Assembly (NCBI GenBank): GCA_035578155.1
Contig: JAPWDM010000049.1
Span: 1 to 64,000, forward strand
Direction: 5' to 3'
Origin: Brachynemurus nebulosus
Lineage: Eukaryota > Arthropoda > Insecta > Neuroptera > Myrmeleontidae
Length of the DNA stretch: 64,000 bases
The position numbers and the translations under genes were made by a program. Below, piece after piece: positions 35,618-49,077 of this stretch. The first letter of the stretch is position 1, and every line of letters starts with the position of its first letter. The notes under the pieces were generated by a model. It was not told the DNA's origin, made no database searches, and saw only the letters and a program-made list of their open reading frames with translations.

Positions 35618-37229
35618 GTTGGGTTATTCCATGAAAATGCGACATAAATGCAAAAAATTAAATGTGGTTTATTTAAAGTAAGTCAAATAGAGCACAGACT
35701 AAACAAAATTTACTATCTGGAAACACCGAAATTATAGACATCAGTTGTGACTTTTGACAATTAGAGTAAAATTTTCACTGTCTTGCTGTACTTGATGTAC
35801 CGCTTCACGAAAAGTGTTGCAAGGAATTTTTAAATAACTGTGAATTCTCGCGAAATATATAGAAAACAATGATATGATTTAATATTAAGTGTGTACACCT
35901 TTGTTACATATGAAGCACGCCCAAAACATTCAACAATATCACTAAAAAAATTAACAACAAAGATAGCCTCAAAATTTTGTAACATGAGTGACCAAAAAGA
36001 ACATTTTTTAGTATTAGGCTTGATACACTTCTTCAATTTGATACTTGTAATATTATTTTCTTTGTTCATAAGTGCCTGATGCTTAAACCCATGCTTATAC
36101 GACATTATGTTTCAAATTGAATATTATATAAGAAATTGAAATGTGTAACGTGAGTGACCGGTCACTCATGTTACAAAATTTGAATCCTTCTAGGGAGTCG
36201 TAGGGGACACCAAAACTATCAAACTTTCCTAAACCAGTTGGGTATAACGTTTTGGTCTATTATAGGTACACAATATATCCAAACTTTCGCTTCCAAGTGC
36301 GATTTGGAGGTAGTAGAGAGCGGAAAAACTATTTTTGGGGAATTTGACACGTCTATAGCCTCGCAGAATTACCCTAGGGAGTTGAAATTTTGTATTTTGA
36401 TAGAGTTGGTACGTTGAGTGTGCTTTTGGGCGGTTACAATGTTTAACCCTCACCTCCACCATTTTTATGCCACAATTTCATGTTTTTTTCAACGTTTTCG
36501 TTGTTTGTGTCACGCTTACAGGCCCCCAAAAAAACCCATAACTCTGAAATTTTGTATATGTATTGAGTTAGTATCCGGAATGTGTCTTTTAGGGATTCCA
36601 CATTTCCCTGCCCCCACTTCCCCCGTTTTTACACCGAAATTTCGTGGTATTTTCGTGTACGTTGAAAATGATTTATTTTCGTAATAATACCTAATTTGAG
36701 TGCCCAGTTGTAATAATTATCAGTGAAATATTAATTAATCAGTTAATTTTAAGTATTTTTTCATTTCCCTTAAGAAATATATGTGGATGATATGGACCTT
36801 TGTACAAGTAACGTGAGTGACCAAAGTGGTGTAACATGAGTGACTTTTCTTAGAATTTTTAAAATTTTTATTTTAACATAGAAGCTTGTTCTTTTAATCT
36901 GAACTAAATAAAGAGAATTCATTTTATCTTTGTATAATTTTTAAATCATCTACAGTAATTAAATAGAACAGAGATTCAACCCCAACTTAAATGACTGCGA
37001 AAACCATGTCTCCATGTGTAACATGAGTTACCAGAAAAATAAGACACTTTTTTAAATATATTCATAAGCCTGCCTTTTTTATTTTTTATTAAATAAAATT
37101 ATTTAGTTAATAAAGAAAGGTTTTACTGAAAGATATATTGTTATTTTGCAATTCTTCCTATATAAAATTAGTGGTTTTGCCTCAGTTTTGCAGTAAAATG
37201 TAACGTGAGTGACCGTGGAATAACCCAGT
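35618..37229. mobile_element. TIR element with iterated GTAACRTGAGTGAC motif
   Basis: The ends GTTGGGTTATTCCATG and complement ACTGGGTTATTCCACG are flanked by TA (35616-35617, 37230-37231). The 14-mer GTAACRTGAGTGAC occurs at 35979, 36145 (as a 30-bp palindrome with a second copy), 36808, 36831, 37018 (one mismatch) and 37200. A family B-like segment (36180-36700) lies inside. No transposase. Confidence 0.7.
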
Positions 37230-37558
37230 TAGGTATATGTAAAATATATAAAAAAGGAGCATACCATATATACGCAAGTCAAACTGTATTCATATATTTT
37301 AATATTAAAAACCGGAAATAGCATTTTATTTATTTATTTTAATAAAACTTTTATCATTCCTTAATAATAAATTGTACAATTTACATAATTTGTTTTGTGA
37401 TGATAATGTACCCGTGAAAAAAAAAAGCGGAGAACTGCCTTGTAGTGCAAATAAGTAGACTGCAACAAATAAACCATTATCAGAGTAACACCTAATTCAT
37501 TGCTGTAGCTACTAAATACGCGTGTACTTTAGCAAAAATAAGTGATGTGCAGAAATAT

Positions 37559-37561
<3 letters not shown>

Positions 37562-37637
<76 letters not shown>
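37562..37637. repeat. (TA)n microsatellite
   Basis: Pure TA tract of about 76 bp in unique-looking sequence, with no family A or B module adjacent. Confidence 0.95.
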
Positions 37638-37639
<2 letters not shown>

Positions 37640-37643
<4 letters not shown>

Positions 37644-39325
37644 ATATACAATAAATTGTATTGTACGTAAACGAAATTTAATATCATTTAGGTATAACAA
37701 AAAATACCTATAAATGTACATATTTTTATTTTAATTAGATTTTATAATGTATTTATTTATTTTAAACTATATTTAGTTTCCTGCTCACTTTTGGTATCCA
37801 AGTGTAAAAATACAATTTCTTTTGCACTGTTTTAATAAACATATAAATAATTACCGCAAATACAAACGCGTACCTATGTATATAAATTTTTACGATTTTA
37901 ATCGTTACGTTTAAGAGAAAAGAAATTATTAGTGCTAAATTTTTTTAATAAATGCATCTACACAGTGGAGTATTCTACAAGCTTCTTAGTAGGTCGATAT
38001 TTTCAATTTTCAAAAAATTGGTTTTCCCCTTTGAAATAAAGCTAACGAGTAAAAAAAAAAAAAAACGGATAATTAGTAATTTCGCAATCCAAAAGTTTCT
38101 TGGAGAGGGTGACAATAATTCAATAATCAGTATAATTATAGAAATTTTACCTATATGATATTCAAAATTAAATAATATTTAGTGTACGACTTTGACCTCT
38201 TTCCCCCTTGTGTACGCACCTGCATCTACATATATTTAAGTTTCTCTGAAGTTTGTAGTAATTTTCTGGAATCATTGACGGGTTAAAATAACCTTAGTTA
38301 TACTTCGATAAACCAAGATGTCAAATTAACACTGATTATTGTACCTGTATGTAACGATGAACCTTGTTGCTATGGTTGCCTATAGTTCTACTTAATAGAA
38401 TATTATATTTTACTAATAAACCACAAATAACAACGGGACATTAATATTACTTCTTTTTTCAAGAATGGGTAACGTGTAAACCGATATATTTAATGCCATA
38501 TAAAACAATTTTCTGCATGTTTCGAAACGACAAATTTTAAAAATACCATTAAAAACAAATACAAAGAAGTTTTCTTTTAAAAAAAGATTTTAAAAAAGAA
38601 ATTAATTATTCTGTTAATATTCGCAATTTATTTTCTTCCTTTTAATTTCTTACGTTTTTCTATACCTATACATTTTCTTATGAAAGTTCTTTGTAACTTC
38701 AAATTTTACGAAATATGCCATTTTGAAAAATGTTAGACGGCGTGGAAAAATTTTTTGGCGGCAGTACTGCAAAAAGCTACACGAGTTTGATATACCTACC
38801 TACCTATGAAATTGAACAATTTTTTTATTTGAATTTGCAAAAACAAGACCACAAAATATTACAGTTTTTGTTAAAAATTATTTTCTAAAAATTGGAACTG
38901 AAATTGAACTATAACTATTTCGATACTAAATAAAAAAAAATTAATTTGCAATTTGTAAGTCATCATAAAAAATTCAGAACACAATTTGCGAATCAATTAA
39001 AAAAGTGTAATGTTTATTTTTCACACGTCATAAATAAAAATAACACAATCTTTTTTTTTTTAAATTTATATGTATCCGAATAACATTAACGGAGTTATGT
39101 TTGAATTCTAATCACTTGATGAATATTAATTTGGAATAAATATTCAGTTAAGTACTTAAGTGGTCTTTCTAATATTTTAATTAAAGAAAAAAATTTCGAA
39201 TTTATAATTTAACTATTTAGGTAAAACGTAAAAGTTATTTTTTTGGTCTTTTTTAAAACATAATTTGTAGTATGAGCGATTTGTCATGACTACACTGTTA
39301 TTTAATTAATAATTTTGGTATAACA
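37640..39325. other. Non-coding AT-rich stretch
   Basis: No gene, repeat family or element end recognised. Homopolymer runs only. Confidence 0.4.
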
Positions 39326-39337
39326 AGTTTACACAGG

Positions 39338-40351
39338 CAAATCACTATATTGAGCCGTACTGTGGGCTGGATTATACATAATAATAAAGTTTTCTCCCCT
39401 TAGGGGCCCACAAAAAATAAAATGTGGGTCCTTAATTTTTTGTGGGTCCTTAAGGTAGTTACCTTGTGACATTCTAGTAGAAAAAATTGCAACCCAAAAT
39501 TACTTTATGCCATTATTGTCTGTTAGTGGATAGATGTTGATACGTACTACCAAAGTACTACTTTTCATACGAATATGTATATGCATACTTTCAAACAGCC
39601 TGTGTATACACACTGATACTATCAAAGTTTTTTATGATAAATGCTTTGGCATCACTGTGATTTACCCAACAAACATATTCAGTGGTATGCGTATGCGTTT
39701 GGAGCGCTGTATTTTTTCACCTGTACAAGATAGACAGGTGCTCTCGCGGACTTTTTTTGTAGAGAATTCGATTCTCTACAAAAAAGGTCTTCACTCTTTT
39801 TAATGTATCTATCACCGTTTTCGCTACGTAAGCGGTGAAAGGTCAAAAAACGCTATTCATGAATTTTCAATAATTATAGTATTCTGTGTGACCTACATAT
39901 GTACTGTATAAAAGTAAATACGAATAAACCAGTTATTTAATATACAGCGTTGCCAGACTGCTTCGGTTCAGTTGCTTGAAATTGGTGTATTTATTAAAAT
40001 GCTATAATTTCGTTGATGATATCTTCAATTCAAAACGATCAACAAATAATTCAATATTTTCTTTACATTCAGGACTTACTTTCTTTCATTAGTTTTTTAT
40101 TGAATTCTGTCGAGTCATTATATTGTTAAATACAAAATAAGGGTACGTAGTCAGAATTTTGAGATCTAATATATGGAGTAGATACAAACTTTAACCCTAA
40201 TTATCTTAACTCAGAAGCGATCAATCTTTCCCAAATTACAAGGACAATCAGATATAGCATTCTTCTTTATACTACTAAAATTTGAAACTATTCTCTCGAA
40301 AAGTTGAATGTCGAGGTAACTACTTTAAGGGGAAAAAACTTTATTATTATG
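39338..40351. mobile_element. End-only Penelope copy, split by a TTAA element
   Basis: The first ~116 bp (39338-39453) match the 5' end of the Penelope element at 13139, including CAAATCACTATATTGAGCCG and GGGCTGGATTATACATAATA. The last bases (40325-40351) match its 3' terminus. A target duplication AGTTTACACAGG (39326) / AGTTTACACAAGG (40353) flanks the whole. Without the inner TTAA-flanked insert this copy is only ~140 bp, with no RT. Confidence 0.7.
39454..40324. mobile_element. piggyBac-like element with TTAA duplication
   Basis: The ends GGTAGTTACCTTGTGAC and complement AGTAGTTACCTCGACAT are flanked by TTAA (39450-39453, 40325-40328). TTAA targets are typical of piggyBac. 871 bp, no transposase. 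It contains a 15-bp-arm hairpin at 39753-39785 (GTAGAGAAT, loop TCG). Confidence 0.65.
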
Positions 40352-40365
40352 CAGTTTACACAAGG

Positions 40366-41528
40366 TTATTTATTAAAAAAATTAGGCGAAAAAATTTTTA
40401 ATTTTCTAAAATTTTCAATTAAATATAACTAGAGGTACATTATTTTTCACAAAGTAGTAGATAATTTTACTTTATGAAAATCCATAATGAATATGGCGAA
40501 AAAATTATTTATTAATATAAATCCACCAACAGTCTCTTTTTAAGGCGTTATATCTTCTTAAAACGTTAATAAAAAAGGTTTTAATGTAGAATTTTTTTTC
40601 TTGCAATGAACAATGCGATAAATATAAAACTTTCTAGAGTACATATGTGATTTGAGATATACAAAAAATACTTTTTTTTATTATTAAAAAACATGGAGAC
40701 GCGAGCGCAGGTTCAAAGTTAAGGTTTTTTTTTTCAAAAAGGTTCATGGTGAGCAGCACAACAATTTTTAAACAGAAGTCAGAATATAAACAAGTTTTAA
40801 ATTAAAATTAAAAGACAATTTTTGACTTGGATAATACCACTTTATTTAAAGTTTTTAAATATCTGTGACATGTTTCGGATCCATATGGCCATTAACGAAC
40901 AGTAAATTATATTTAACAAGCAACTTGTTTATATACTATACATTTTGGTTACATTTTACCTATAGTGAAAAATAAAAACTGTTGTTGTCGAATCAGAGCG
41001 AACAAGATTAGTTTTACCAAGGTAGTACACAAGATTATTAAAAGAATTTTACTTATCCATAAATGGCACCAGTTTGAAAAAAAATTCTGAAAATCTATAA
41101 AAAAGTCAACTTTAATTTGTTTATGAAAAATTTATTTATTTATCAATTTTAAAAATCTTGTGTACTGCTCTAGATAATAATTTATCTAAAAAGCTCCTGG
41201 TAAAAATTTAATTCAATCGGATGAAAATTCCTAAAGTTATCCTGCCTATTGTCTTGGTAAACGTAGTTTCGAGAAAAACGCATGAAAAGTTTTAAAACGT
41301 GTATGCTGTTTATTCATTTATGCTTATTGTTAACGCCATCTGAATTAATTATGAAATTATAACTGACTCGTAGTGGAAAACAATAATCGACTAAGGTGAA
41401 AGACTCCAAAATCCTATGCACAGTGGAGCGGTGTTTTTGAACGTTTTGAACCGCTCGAAATTGTTTAAGAAATCCGATTCAAAACGATTCATAATTTCTT
41501 TTGAATGTTATTCTAAAGATATTGGTTA
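40366..41528. other. Non-coding stretch
   Basis: No gene recognised. A segment near 41265 (ACGTAGTTTCGAGAAAAACG) recurs near 51680 inside a MITE and may mark a related old copy. Confidence 0.4.
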
Positions 41529-42070
41529 TTGGACGAAGGTAAAATGGCTCCCTTGACCATTTTTACAGTGTAATCTGGCTCCCGGGTCTCTTAAACATCT
41601 ATGTAAACTGGCTCCCTACTCTGCAGGGGCCTAACATATATTTTTTTCTATTGAAGCAGTTAAAAACAAAGAATTATGTTGGTATATGTACACTACTCTA
41701 CAAAAATCCATGAACATCACAACTATGAATAATAATTTAATTTAGATATTTAACATATATAGTACCTATATTGTGAAAACTAACTAGAGTAACCTAACCT
41801 TAACAATTCGTAGATATCGACAGAATCAATTTTAAATTTGACAAATCAATAAATTAAACATTACTCATTAGCAAGAAAATATTTTTCATAATAATATAAG
41901 CCTTACTCTTGTCTAGAGGGTTTCAATATGTTTGAACTGCAGCGTATACACACAAAAACACACTCGCTAGATGACCCACACTTGCTGACCATTCAGGGAG
42001 CCAGTTTACATAGATAATAAAAATCAACGGGATACTACTGAAGGATTTCGGACCCACTTTACCTACTCCG
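41529..42070. mobile_element. Possible TIR element with repeated CTGGCTCCC
   Basis: Loose TIRs (GGACGAAGGTAAAATGGCTC / complement GGAGTAGGTAAAGTGGGTCC) with TA next to each end. GTAAACTGGCTCCCT-like words occur three times at the left and once, inverted, at 41996. No coding. Confidence 0.45.
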
Positions 42071-42425
42071 TAGTCAATAATACATCATTTAACCCAATAC
42101 GAAAAAGGAAAAAAATTTTTAAAAGTGATGAAGCATTTTCTTAACTTTTGGTTTTATTTTATTTTTTTATTTTTATTTATTTAATTATTTTTTTAAATTT
42201 GATTTATTTTTATTTTCCCACAATCAAATAAATACAAGCTGAAATGTACTTAAATGTTTAAAAAGCGAAATAATTTTCTTTCCGAACCTCACTTATCGAA
42301 CCGCTAATCTTATTTATAAGAAGACAAATTTTGAGTATCAATGTAACAATTTGAGTAAGTGAAGGTTTTGTAGGGTCGAATATTTTTTATTTGTCTAATC
42401 TAGTGATTGGATTAGAAAAAGAAAA

Positions 42426-42747
42426 TCCCCCTGTCGCAGCATCCTGCATAACACAGCGAATTTCCATTTATAAAGAATAGTTTTTCTCGGAAACTAGTTG
42501 ACATAGAAGCATAGTTTAAAGCCCTTTTTTATGTAATTTTGTCTCCTCTTTTAAATGGTGTAAAAAAATTTCGCAAAAATTTTTGAATAATTGGAAATTT
42601 TGGCGAAAAACCAATTTTTTGCAAGAACAAAAACCATGTTCCTGGCATCCGACGTGTCTGGTTGCAGAACTCATCCAAGGTTTTGGAACTTGTAACATTT
42701 TCACCAAATTTTGTAAAAGAAGGACATTTCGTTCGAGAGTTATCGTG

Positions 42748-42829
<82 letters not shown>
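42426..42829 (+). mobile_element. Family A short copy ending in (TA)n
   Basis: Starts CCCCTGTCGCAGCATCCTGC, then the CCTGGCATCCGACGTGTCTG block and CGTTTCGTTCGAGAGTTATC, then (TA)n (42751-42828). The 3' terminus beyond the TA tract is missing. Confidence 0.6.
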
Positions 42830-42831
<2 letters not shown>

Positions 42832-43717
42832 CACAACCATCCATCTAAAAATTTTAACCAACGTAAAATTTTATTGTTTATTATACTGATCATAAATACA
42901 GTATAATGAGCAAGTATGTAAAGATTTATAATGGTATTGATTGCGTGCTGTGCCAATTTGTCGATTTTTGCTCAAAACTAGGTAATTTAAGCGTTCTTAG
43001 CTTGCTGTGAGAGTGACAAGTCGTTATATTTGATACATAACGCAAAATCTTTTTATCAGTTTGTAGCTAGTATAATTAATTAAATATAATTTATTAAAAT
43101 CTTTAGTTGTTTTTTTTAATTTTTTTTTTAATTTTTTTTTTTTTTAATGTAGGTATTGTAGACCACGTATCATAATGGCTGAGTTCAAGGTCAATTATGT
43201 ACTTTATTATTCGAATCAAAATATTTACAACTTTTCCATTACCGATTTTTGGTACCGGTGGATAGGCAACTAATAAATTTTTATAACTTAATTCACTTAA
43301 GTCATAGTTTCAGTATTTTGATTTTTAACATATAGTTTATGTTTATTAATGTCAGACGTGTATAATAGGTATTATTCTTTATGCGGTTATTTTCATATTA
43401 AGGAAAGTATCGATTTTTTTGGAAAGTAAAAATTTTAAGGTTTTGGACTATTATATTAAATTGCAATTGAAGTTTTTTCATTTCATTTTCAAATATATGT
43501 CTTTCGAGTAGATTAGTAACAATGAACAACAGTATACGTTGAGGAGAATAGCTACGCCACAAAAGCTAAGACATGCAGTGACCATGTTTAATAAGTTTTG
43601 TTTATAATACCCCACATCAGGGTTTAACGTCTAAAATTTTAGGTGCCGGAACAACGCCAACCAGGTGACATGCTATTAATTTTTCCAAAAACGTAAGTGA
43701 CAAGCGAAAAAAAAAAA
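42830..43717. other. Non-coding stretch
   Basis: No gene or element recognised; a T-rich run lies at 43107-43146. Confidence 0.4.
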
Positions 43718-44019
43718 TACCCCTGTCGCAGCATCTGGATAATATAGGGAATTTCCAAATATTGGGCACTGGCGGATCTCATCTAAGACCTGTACCTATT
43801 TAAAATAGTTTAGCTTTCTAAGAGTAAAAGAATTTTTAAAATCGGCTGGGTAATTAGTTTTGGTATTTTTGGGACCCAAGAACCCGAACAGATTTTGTGC
43901 AGCATAGTTGTATCCATCTAAAATAATTTAGTTCTCTAGCAGTGAGAAAATTTTTAGAATCGGTTCGGTAGCTTATTTCTGGCGTTTTCCCGGTGGACCT
44001 CATTAAAAAATCTGCTCGA

Positions 44020-44102
<83 letters not shown>

Positions 44103-45348
44103 ATATTTTATCTTTCTAACAGTAATAGTATTTTCAAAACCCGTTGTGTAGCATTCTACGCCGCATTTGCATCCGCAGGACAGTTGTGGATCTCAGATAA
44201 CACAACCTGTACCTATCTAAAATAGTTTACCTCCATAATAGTAAAAAAATTTTCAAAATCGGTCAGTTATTTTATCTTTGACACTTTTAGGTCCCACTGA
44301 CGCTATCGGACTTTACATAACGTAATCTATATCTATTTAAAACAGTTTAGCTCTCTAACAGTGAAAAAATTTTCAAAATCGGTCGGTTAGTTTATTTTTA
44401 CCACTGCTGGGTCCCATGGTCCCTGGCGGACCCTACATAACGTAATGTATATCTATCTAAGATAGCTTAGCTCCCTAACAGTGAAAAAATTTTCAAAATC
44501 GGTCGGTTAATTTATTTTTGACACTTTTGGATCCTATGGACCCTGGCAGACCTTACATAACGTAACCGATATTTATCTAAAATAGTTTAGCTCTGTAACA
44601 GTGAAAAAATTTTCAAAATCGGTCAGTTAGTTATTTTTGACACTTTTGGGTCCTATGGACCCTGGCGGACCTTACATAACGTAATCTATATTTATCTAAA
44701 ATAGTTTAGCTCTGTAACAGTGAAAAAATTTTCAAAATTGGTCGTTTAGTTTATTTTTTACAATTATGGGATCAGTAAACCCTGGAGAAACTCATACAAC
44801 TCTAGTACTCTAACAGTAAGAAAAGGGATCTAGGGATCTCATATAACTTATGGCAGTCGGTAAGGTTCTTGCGGAGATCATTTAATTAATTAATTTAAAT
44901 ACTTTAACTTACTAACTGTAAAAAAAATTTTAAAATCGATTGGGTAATTAATTTTTGGCCTTTTTAGGTCCCGAAAACCTTGACGGATCTCACATAAAAT
45001 ACCTTAAATCCATTTAAAATTGTTTAACTTTCTAACATTAATAATTATTAGTGACAAAATTTTCAAAATCGATTCATTTAAAATTTTTTTCCGTGCATAC
45101 ATACATATTATGTTGTTTTGTTTCATATTTAATAATATTATATCATAACATAAATTTCAATGTCTTGTTTATTTAAAATTCAATAAAAAAAAATATCGTC
45201 ATTACATAAGCTGCTTAATTTTCATTTTTCAACTTGAGACAGAACCATGCTAATTATAATTCAATAAATGAGAAACAAAACTTTCTTTATTATAATACAT
45301 ATATGTGGATAGATTTCACTTATTCTCATAAAATTCTTCAAAAAATTG

Positions 45349-45439
<91 letters not shown>

Positions 45440-45564
45440 AATTGTAGTGAATCATTTTCGTATTCTAGGGACCTCAAAACATATTTCTGCCGTAGTCCCA
45501 GGCGCTAGATTGCGTCATGAGACCTACTGTAATACCTGAATTTCGAGTTTTCGAAATTCGCTAA
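43718..45564 (+). mobile_element. Family A Helitron-like element, near full length
   Basis: 5' end TACCCCTGTCGCAGCATCTG and 3' end CGAAATTCGCTAA are both present. It has (TA)n at 44024-44100 and 45351-45436, and five or six 120-bp units between 44215 and 44790. The conserved 3' block (CGTTTCGTTCG) is deleted before the second TA tract. The 3' terminus is preceded by a hairpin-forming GAATTTCGA...TCGAAATTC. Confidence 0.7.
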
Positions 45565-46028
45565 AAGAGGAAAAAAACGGGTCGTTTAGGCTTTTCGTCT
45601 TTCAGAAATGTACTGGCAAACAAAAAGAAAGTTTTCTCCTGAATTGGATTAACGAGCGAGAAAAACGTCGTCTTGGCTTACCGTATACCCTGCAGGGCTG
45701 GGAAAAATGGTTCGTAGGATCCATTTAAAATAGAAAACGGAAAATGTTTTCCAAAAATGCATTTAGAATACAAAATGGAAAATGCTTTTGCTGAACATAT
45801 TTAAAATAGAAAATGGAAAATAGCTATTTAAAATGGATTATAGAATGCAAAATGTTTTTTTTGTTACTTTAAAATTCATAAATTTCTTATTATTATTTAA
45901 CTATATTAATAAAAAGAAGTTAAAAAATGTCAAAAATTTAAGAAATTGGGGCAGTCTTTTGAGAAAATTATATAAAGTTTGTATGATATGAAAACGAAAT
46001 TTAACTATTGAAATATTGTTACTCAAAA

Positions 46029-46183
46029 ATATACCCGAACGCGTTCAATACTCGAACAATTTTAATATTTATCGTTTTTTTTTTTTTTTTTTTTTTTTTT
46101 TCAGAAATAACTTCATTAATAAATAGAATATCAAAACTGTGCGAGTATTGGACGCGTTCGGGTATAGGGGCTTTTACCCTACA
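46029..46183. mobile_element. Small TA-type MITE, related to 56899-58424
   Basis: Inverted words ACCCGAACGCGTTCAATACTC and GAGTATTGGACGCGTTCGGGT (shortened here) flank a poly-T run. The right end GGGGCTTTTACCCTA matches the ends of the element at 56899. The extreme left end is truncated. Confidence 0.5.
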
Positions 46184-46286
46184 CATAAATTTGAGTATAC
46201 ATGCATTTTCATTTTAAATGCAAAATGGATTCACATTTCCATTAAAAATACAAAATGGAAAATGGTTTGACCGAACTAATTTAAAA

Positions 46287-46628
46287 TACCCCTGTCGCAG
46301 CATCTGCATAACATAGCGAATTTCCAAATCTTGGGCACTGGCGGATCTCATCTAAGACCTGTACCTATTTAAAATAGTTTAGCTTTCTAAGAGTAAAAGA
46401 ATTTTTAAAATCAGCTGGGTAATTAGTTTTGGTAGTTTTGGGGACCCAAGAACCCGAACGAATTTTGTGCAGCATAGTTGTATCCATCTAAAATAATTTA
46501 ATTCTCTAGCAGTGAGAAATTTTTTAGCATCGGTTCGATAGCTTATTACTGGCGTTTTCGGATCTGCAAGATCCCGGTGGACCTCATTAAAAAATCAGCT
46601 CGACCGTATATTCTAGGCGGACTTTATG

Positions 46629-46714
<86 letters not shown>

Positions 46715-48888
46715 AACCCGTTGTGTAGCATTCTACGCCGCATTTGCATCCGCAGGACAGTTGTGGATCTCAGATAACACAACCTGTACCTATCTAAAAT
46801 AGTTTACCTTGGTAATAGTAAAAGGGTTTCAAAATCGGTCAGTTATTTTATTTTTGACACTTTTAGGTCCTACTGACATTTCAGACCTTACATAACGTAA
46901 TCTATATGTATCTAAAATAGCTTAGCTCCCCAACAGTGAAAAAATTTTAAAAATCGGTCGGCTAGTTTATTTTTGACGCTTTTGGATCCGATGGACCCTG
47001 GCAGACTTTACATAACGTAATCTATATTTATCTAAAATAGTTTAGCTCTGTAAGAGTGAAAAAATTTTCAAAATCGGTCGGTTAGTTTATTTTTACCACT
47101 TTTGGGTCCCATGGACCCTGGCGGACCCTAAATAACGTAATGTATGTCTATCTAAAATAGTTAGTTCCCCAACAGTGAAAAAATTTTCAAAATCGGTCGG
47201 TTAGTTTATTTTTGACACTTTTGGATCCATGGACCTTGGCAGACCTTACATAACGTAATCTATATTTATCTAAAATAGTTTAGCTCTGTAACAGTGAAAA
47301 AATTTTCAAAATCGGTCGGTTAGTTTATTTTTGACACTTTTGGATCCCATGGACCCTGGCAGACCTTATATAACGTAATCTATATTAGCTAAAATAGTTT
47401 AGCTCTGTGACAGTGAAAAAATTTTCAAAATCGGTCAGTTAGTTTATTTTTGACACTTTTGGGTTCTATGGACCTTGGTGGACCTTACATAACGTAATTT
47501 ATATTTATCTAAAATAGTTTAGCTCTGTAACAGTGAAAAAATTTTCAAAATCGGTCAGTTAGTTTATTTTTGACACTTCTGGATCCTATGGACCTTGGCA
47601 GACCTTACATAACGGAATCTATATTTATCTAAAACAGTTTAGCTCTGTAACAGTGAAAAAATTTTCAAAATCGATCAGGCAGTTTATTTTTGACACTTTT
47701 GGGTCCTATGGACCGAGGCGGACCTTACATAACGTAATCGATATTTATCTAAAATAGTTTAGCTCTGTAACAGTGAAAAAATTTTCAAAATCGGTCAGTT
47801 AGTTTATTTTTGACACTTTTGGGTCCTGTGGACCCTGGCGGACCTTACATAATGTATTCTAAATCTATCTAAAATAGTTTAGCTCTGTAACAGTGAAGAA
47901 ATTTTTAAAATTGGTCGTTTAGTTTATTTTTTACAATTATGGGATCAGTAAATCCTGGCGAAACTCATACAAGTCTAGTACTCTAACAGTAAGAAAAGGG
48001 TTCTAAGGATCTCATATAATCTATGGCAGTCCGTACGCTTCTTGCGGACATCATTTAATTAATTAATTCAAATACTTTAACTTACTAACTGTGAAAAAAT
48101 TTTTAAAATCGATTGGTTAATTAATTTCTGGCCGTTTTAGGTCCCGAAAACCTTGACCTCACATAAAATACCTTAAATACATTTGAAATGGTTTAATTCT
48201 TTAACATTATTAATTATTAGTGAAAAAATTTTCAAAATCGATTCAAAATATTTTTCCGTGCATACATATGTACATTATACATACTTTGTTTTGTTTCATA
48301 TATTTAATAATATTATATCATAACATAATCTTCAATTTCTTGTTTACTTAAAAATTCAATAAAAAAAAAAAAATTCTTCATTACATTAGCTTAGAAAATC
48401 TGTTTAATTTACATTTTTTAACATGGGATAGAACCATGCTAATTATAATGCAATAAATGAGAAACAAAACTCTATACATGTATGTGTGTTATATCAAATA
48501 TATGTGAATAGTTTTCACTTGTTCTCACAAAATTCTTTAATAAAAAAGTGAAATATTTTTATACTTAATAAAGAACTGAGATATAAATATAAATTACTTA
48601 TTAGACTAACAAAGAAAGAATAAAAGTGAAAATTTACATTTTCTCGAAAAATACTTAAAATAGAAAGAAAATTATAAGAATATTTTCTTCATAATTTTTT
48701 TTTTCCTTTTCAACGATGTAAAAATTGAACTGCCTTATGATAGGATCGAATGATAAAAAATGGCCAGAAAACCTACTTCTGGGCATCCGACGTGTCTGGC
48801 TAACGAACTTAGCCGAGCGAATTCAGAATCCAGTCCGCACACAAAATTTCATAAGCATTAGACGTTTCGTTCGAGAGTTATCGTGGCG

Positions 48889-48954
<66 letters not shown>

Positions 48955-49077
48955 TTTAGTGAATATCATTTTCGTATTCTAGGGACCTCAAAACAGATTT
49001 CTGCCATAGTCCCGGACTCAGATTGCGTCATGACACCTACTGTAATAGCTGAATTTCGAGTTTTCGAAATTCGCTAA
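46287..49077 (+). mobile_element. Family A Helitron-like element, complete 2.8-kb copy
   Basis: This is the reference copy. 5' TACCCCTGTCGCAGCATCTG, subterminal AGCGAATTTC, first (TA)n (46630-46710), ten 120-bp units (46790-47950), an A/T-rich linker, the conserved 3' block (48745-48893), second (TA)n (48894-48950), then GAATATCATTTTCGTATTCT. It ends in a hairpin (GAATTTCGA GTTT TCGAAATTC) and GCTAA. No protein is encoded. Subterminal inverted repeat, 3' hairpin, microsatellites and internal tandem units together match Helentron/HINE-type non-autonomous elements; that class call is inference. Confidence 0.7.
46790..47950 (+). repeat. 120-bp tandem array, about 10 units
   Basis: The CAGTGAAAAAATTTTC landmark recurs near 46812, 46930, 47050, 47172, 47290, 47410, 47530, 47650, 47770 and 47890. 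The inner units are nearly identical; the first and last differ. This is the largest array of the family in the window. Confidence 0.85.
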
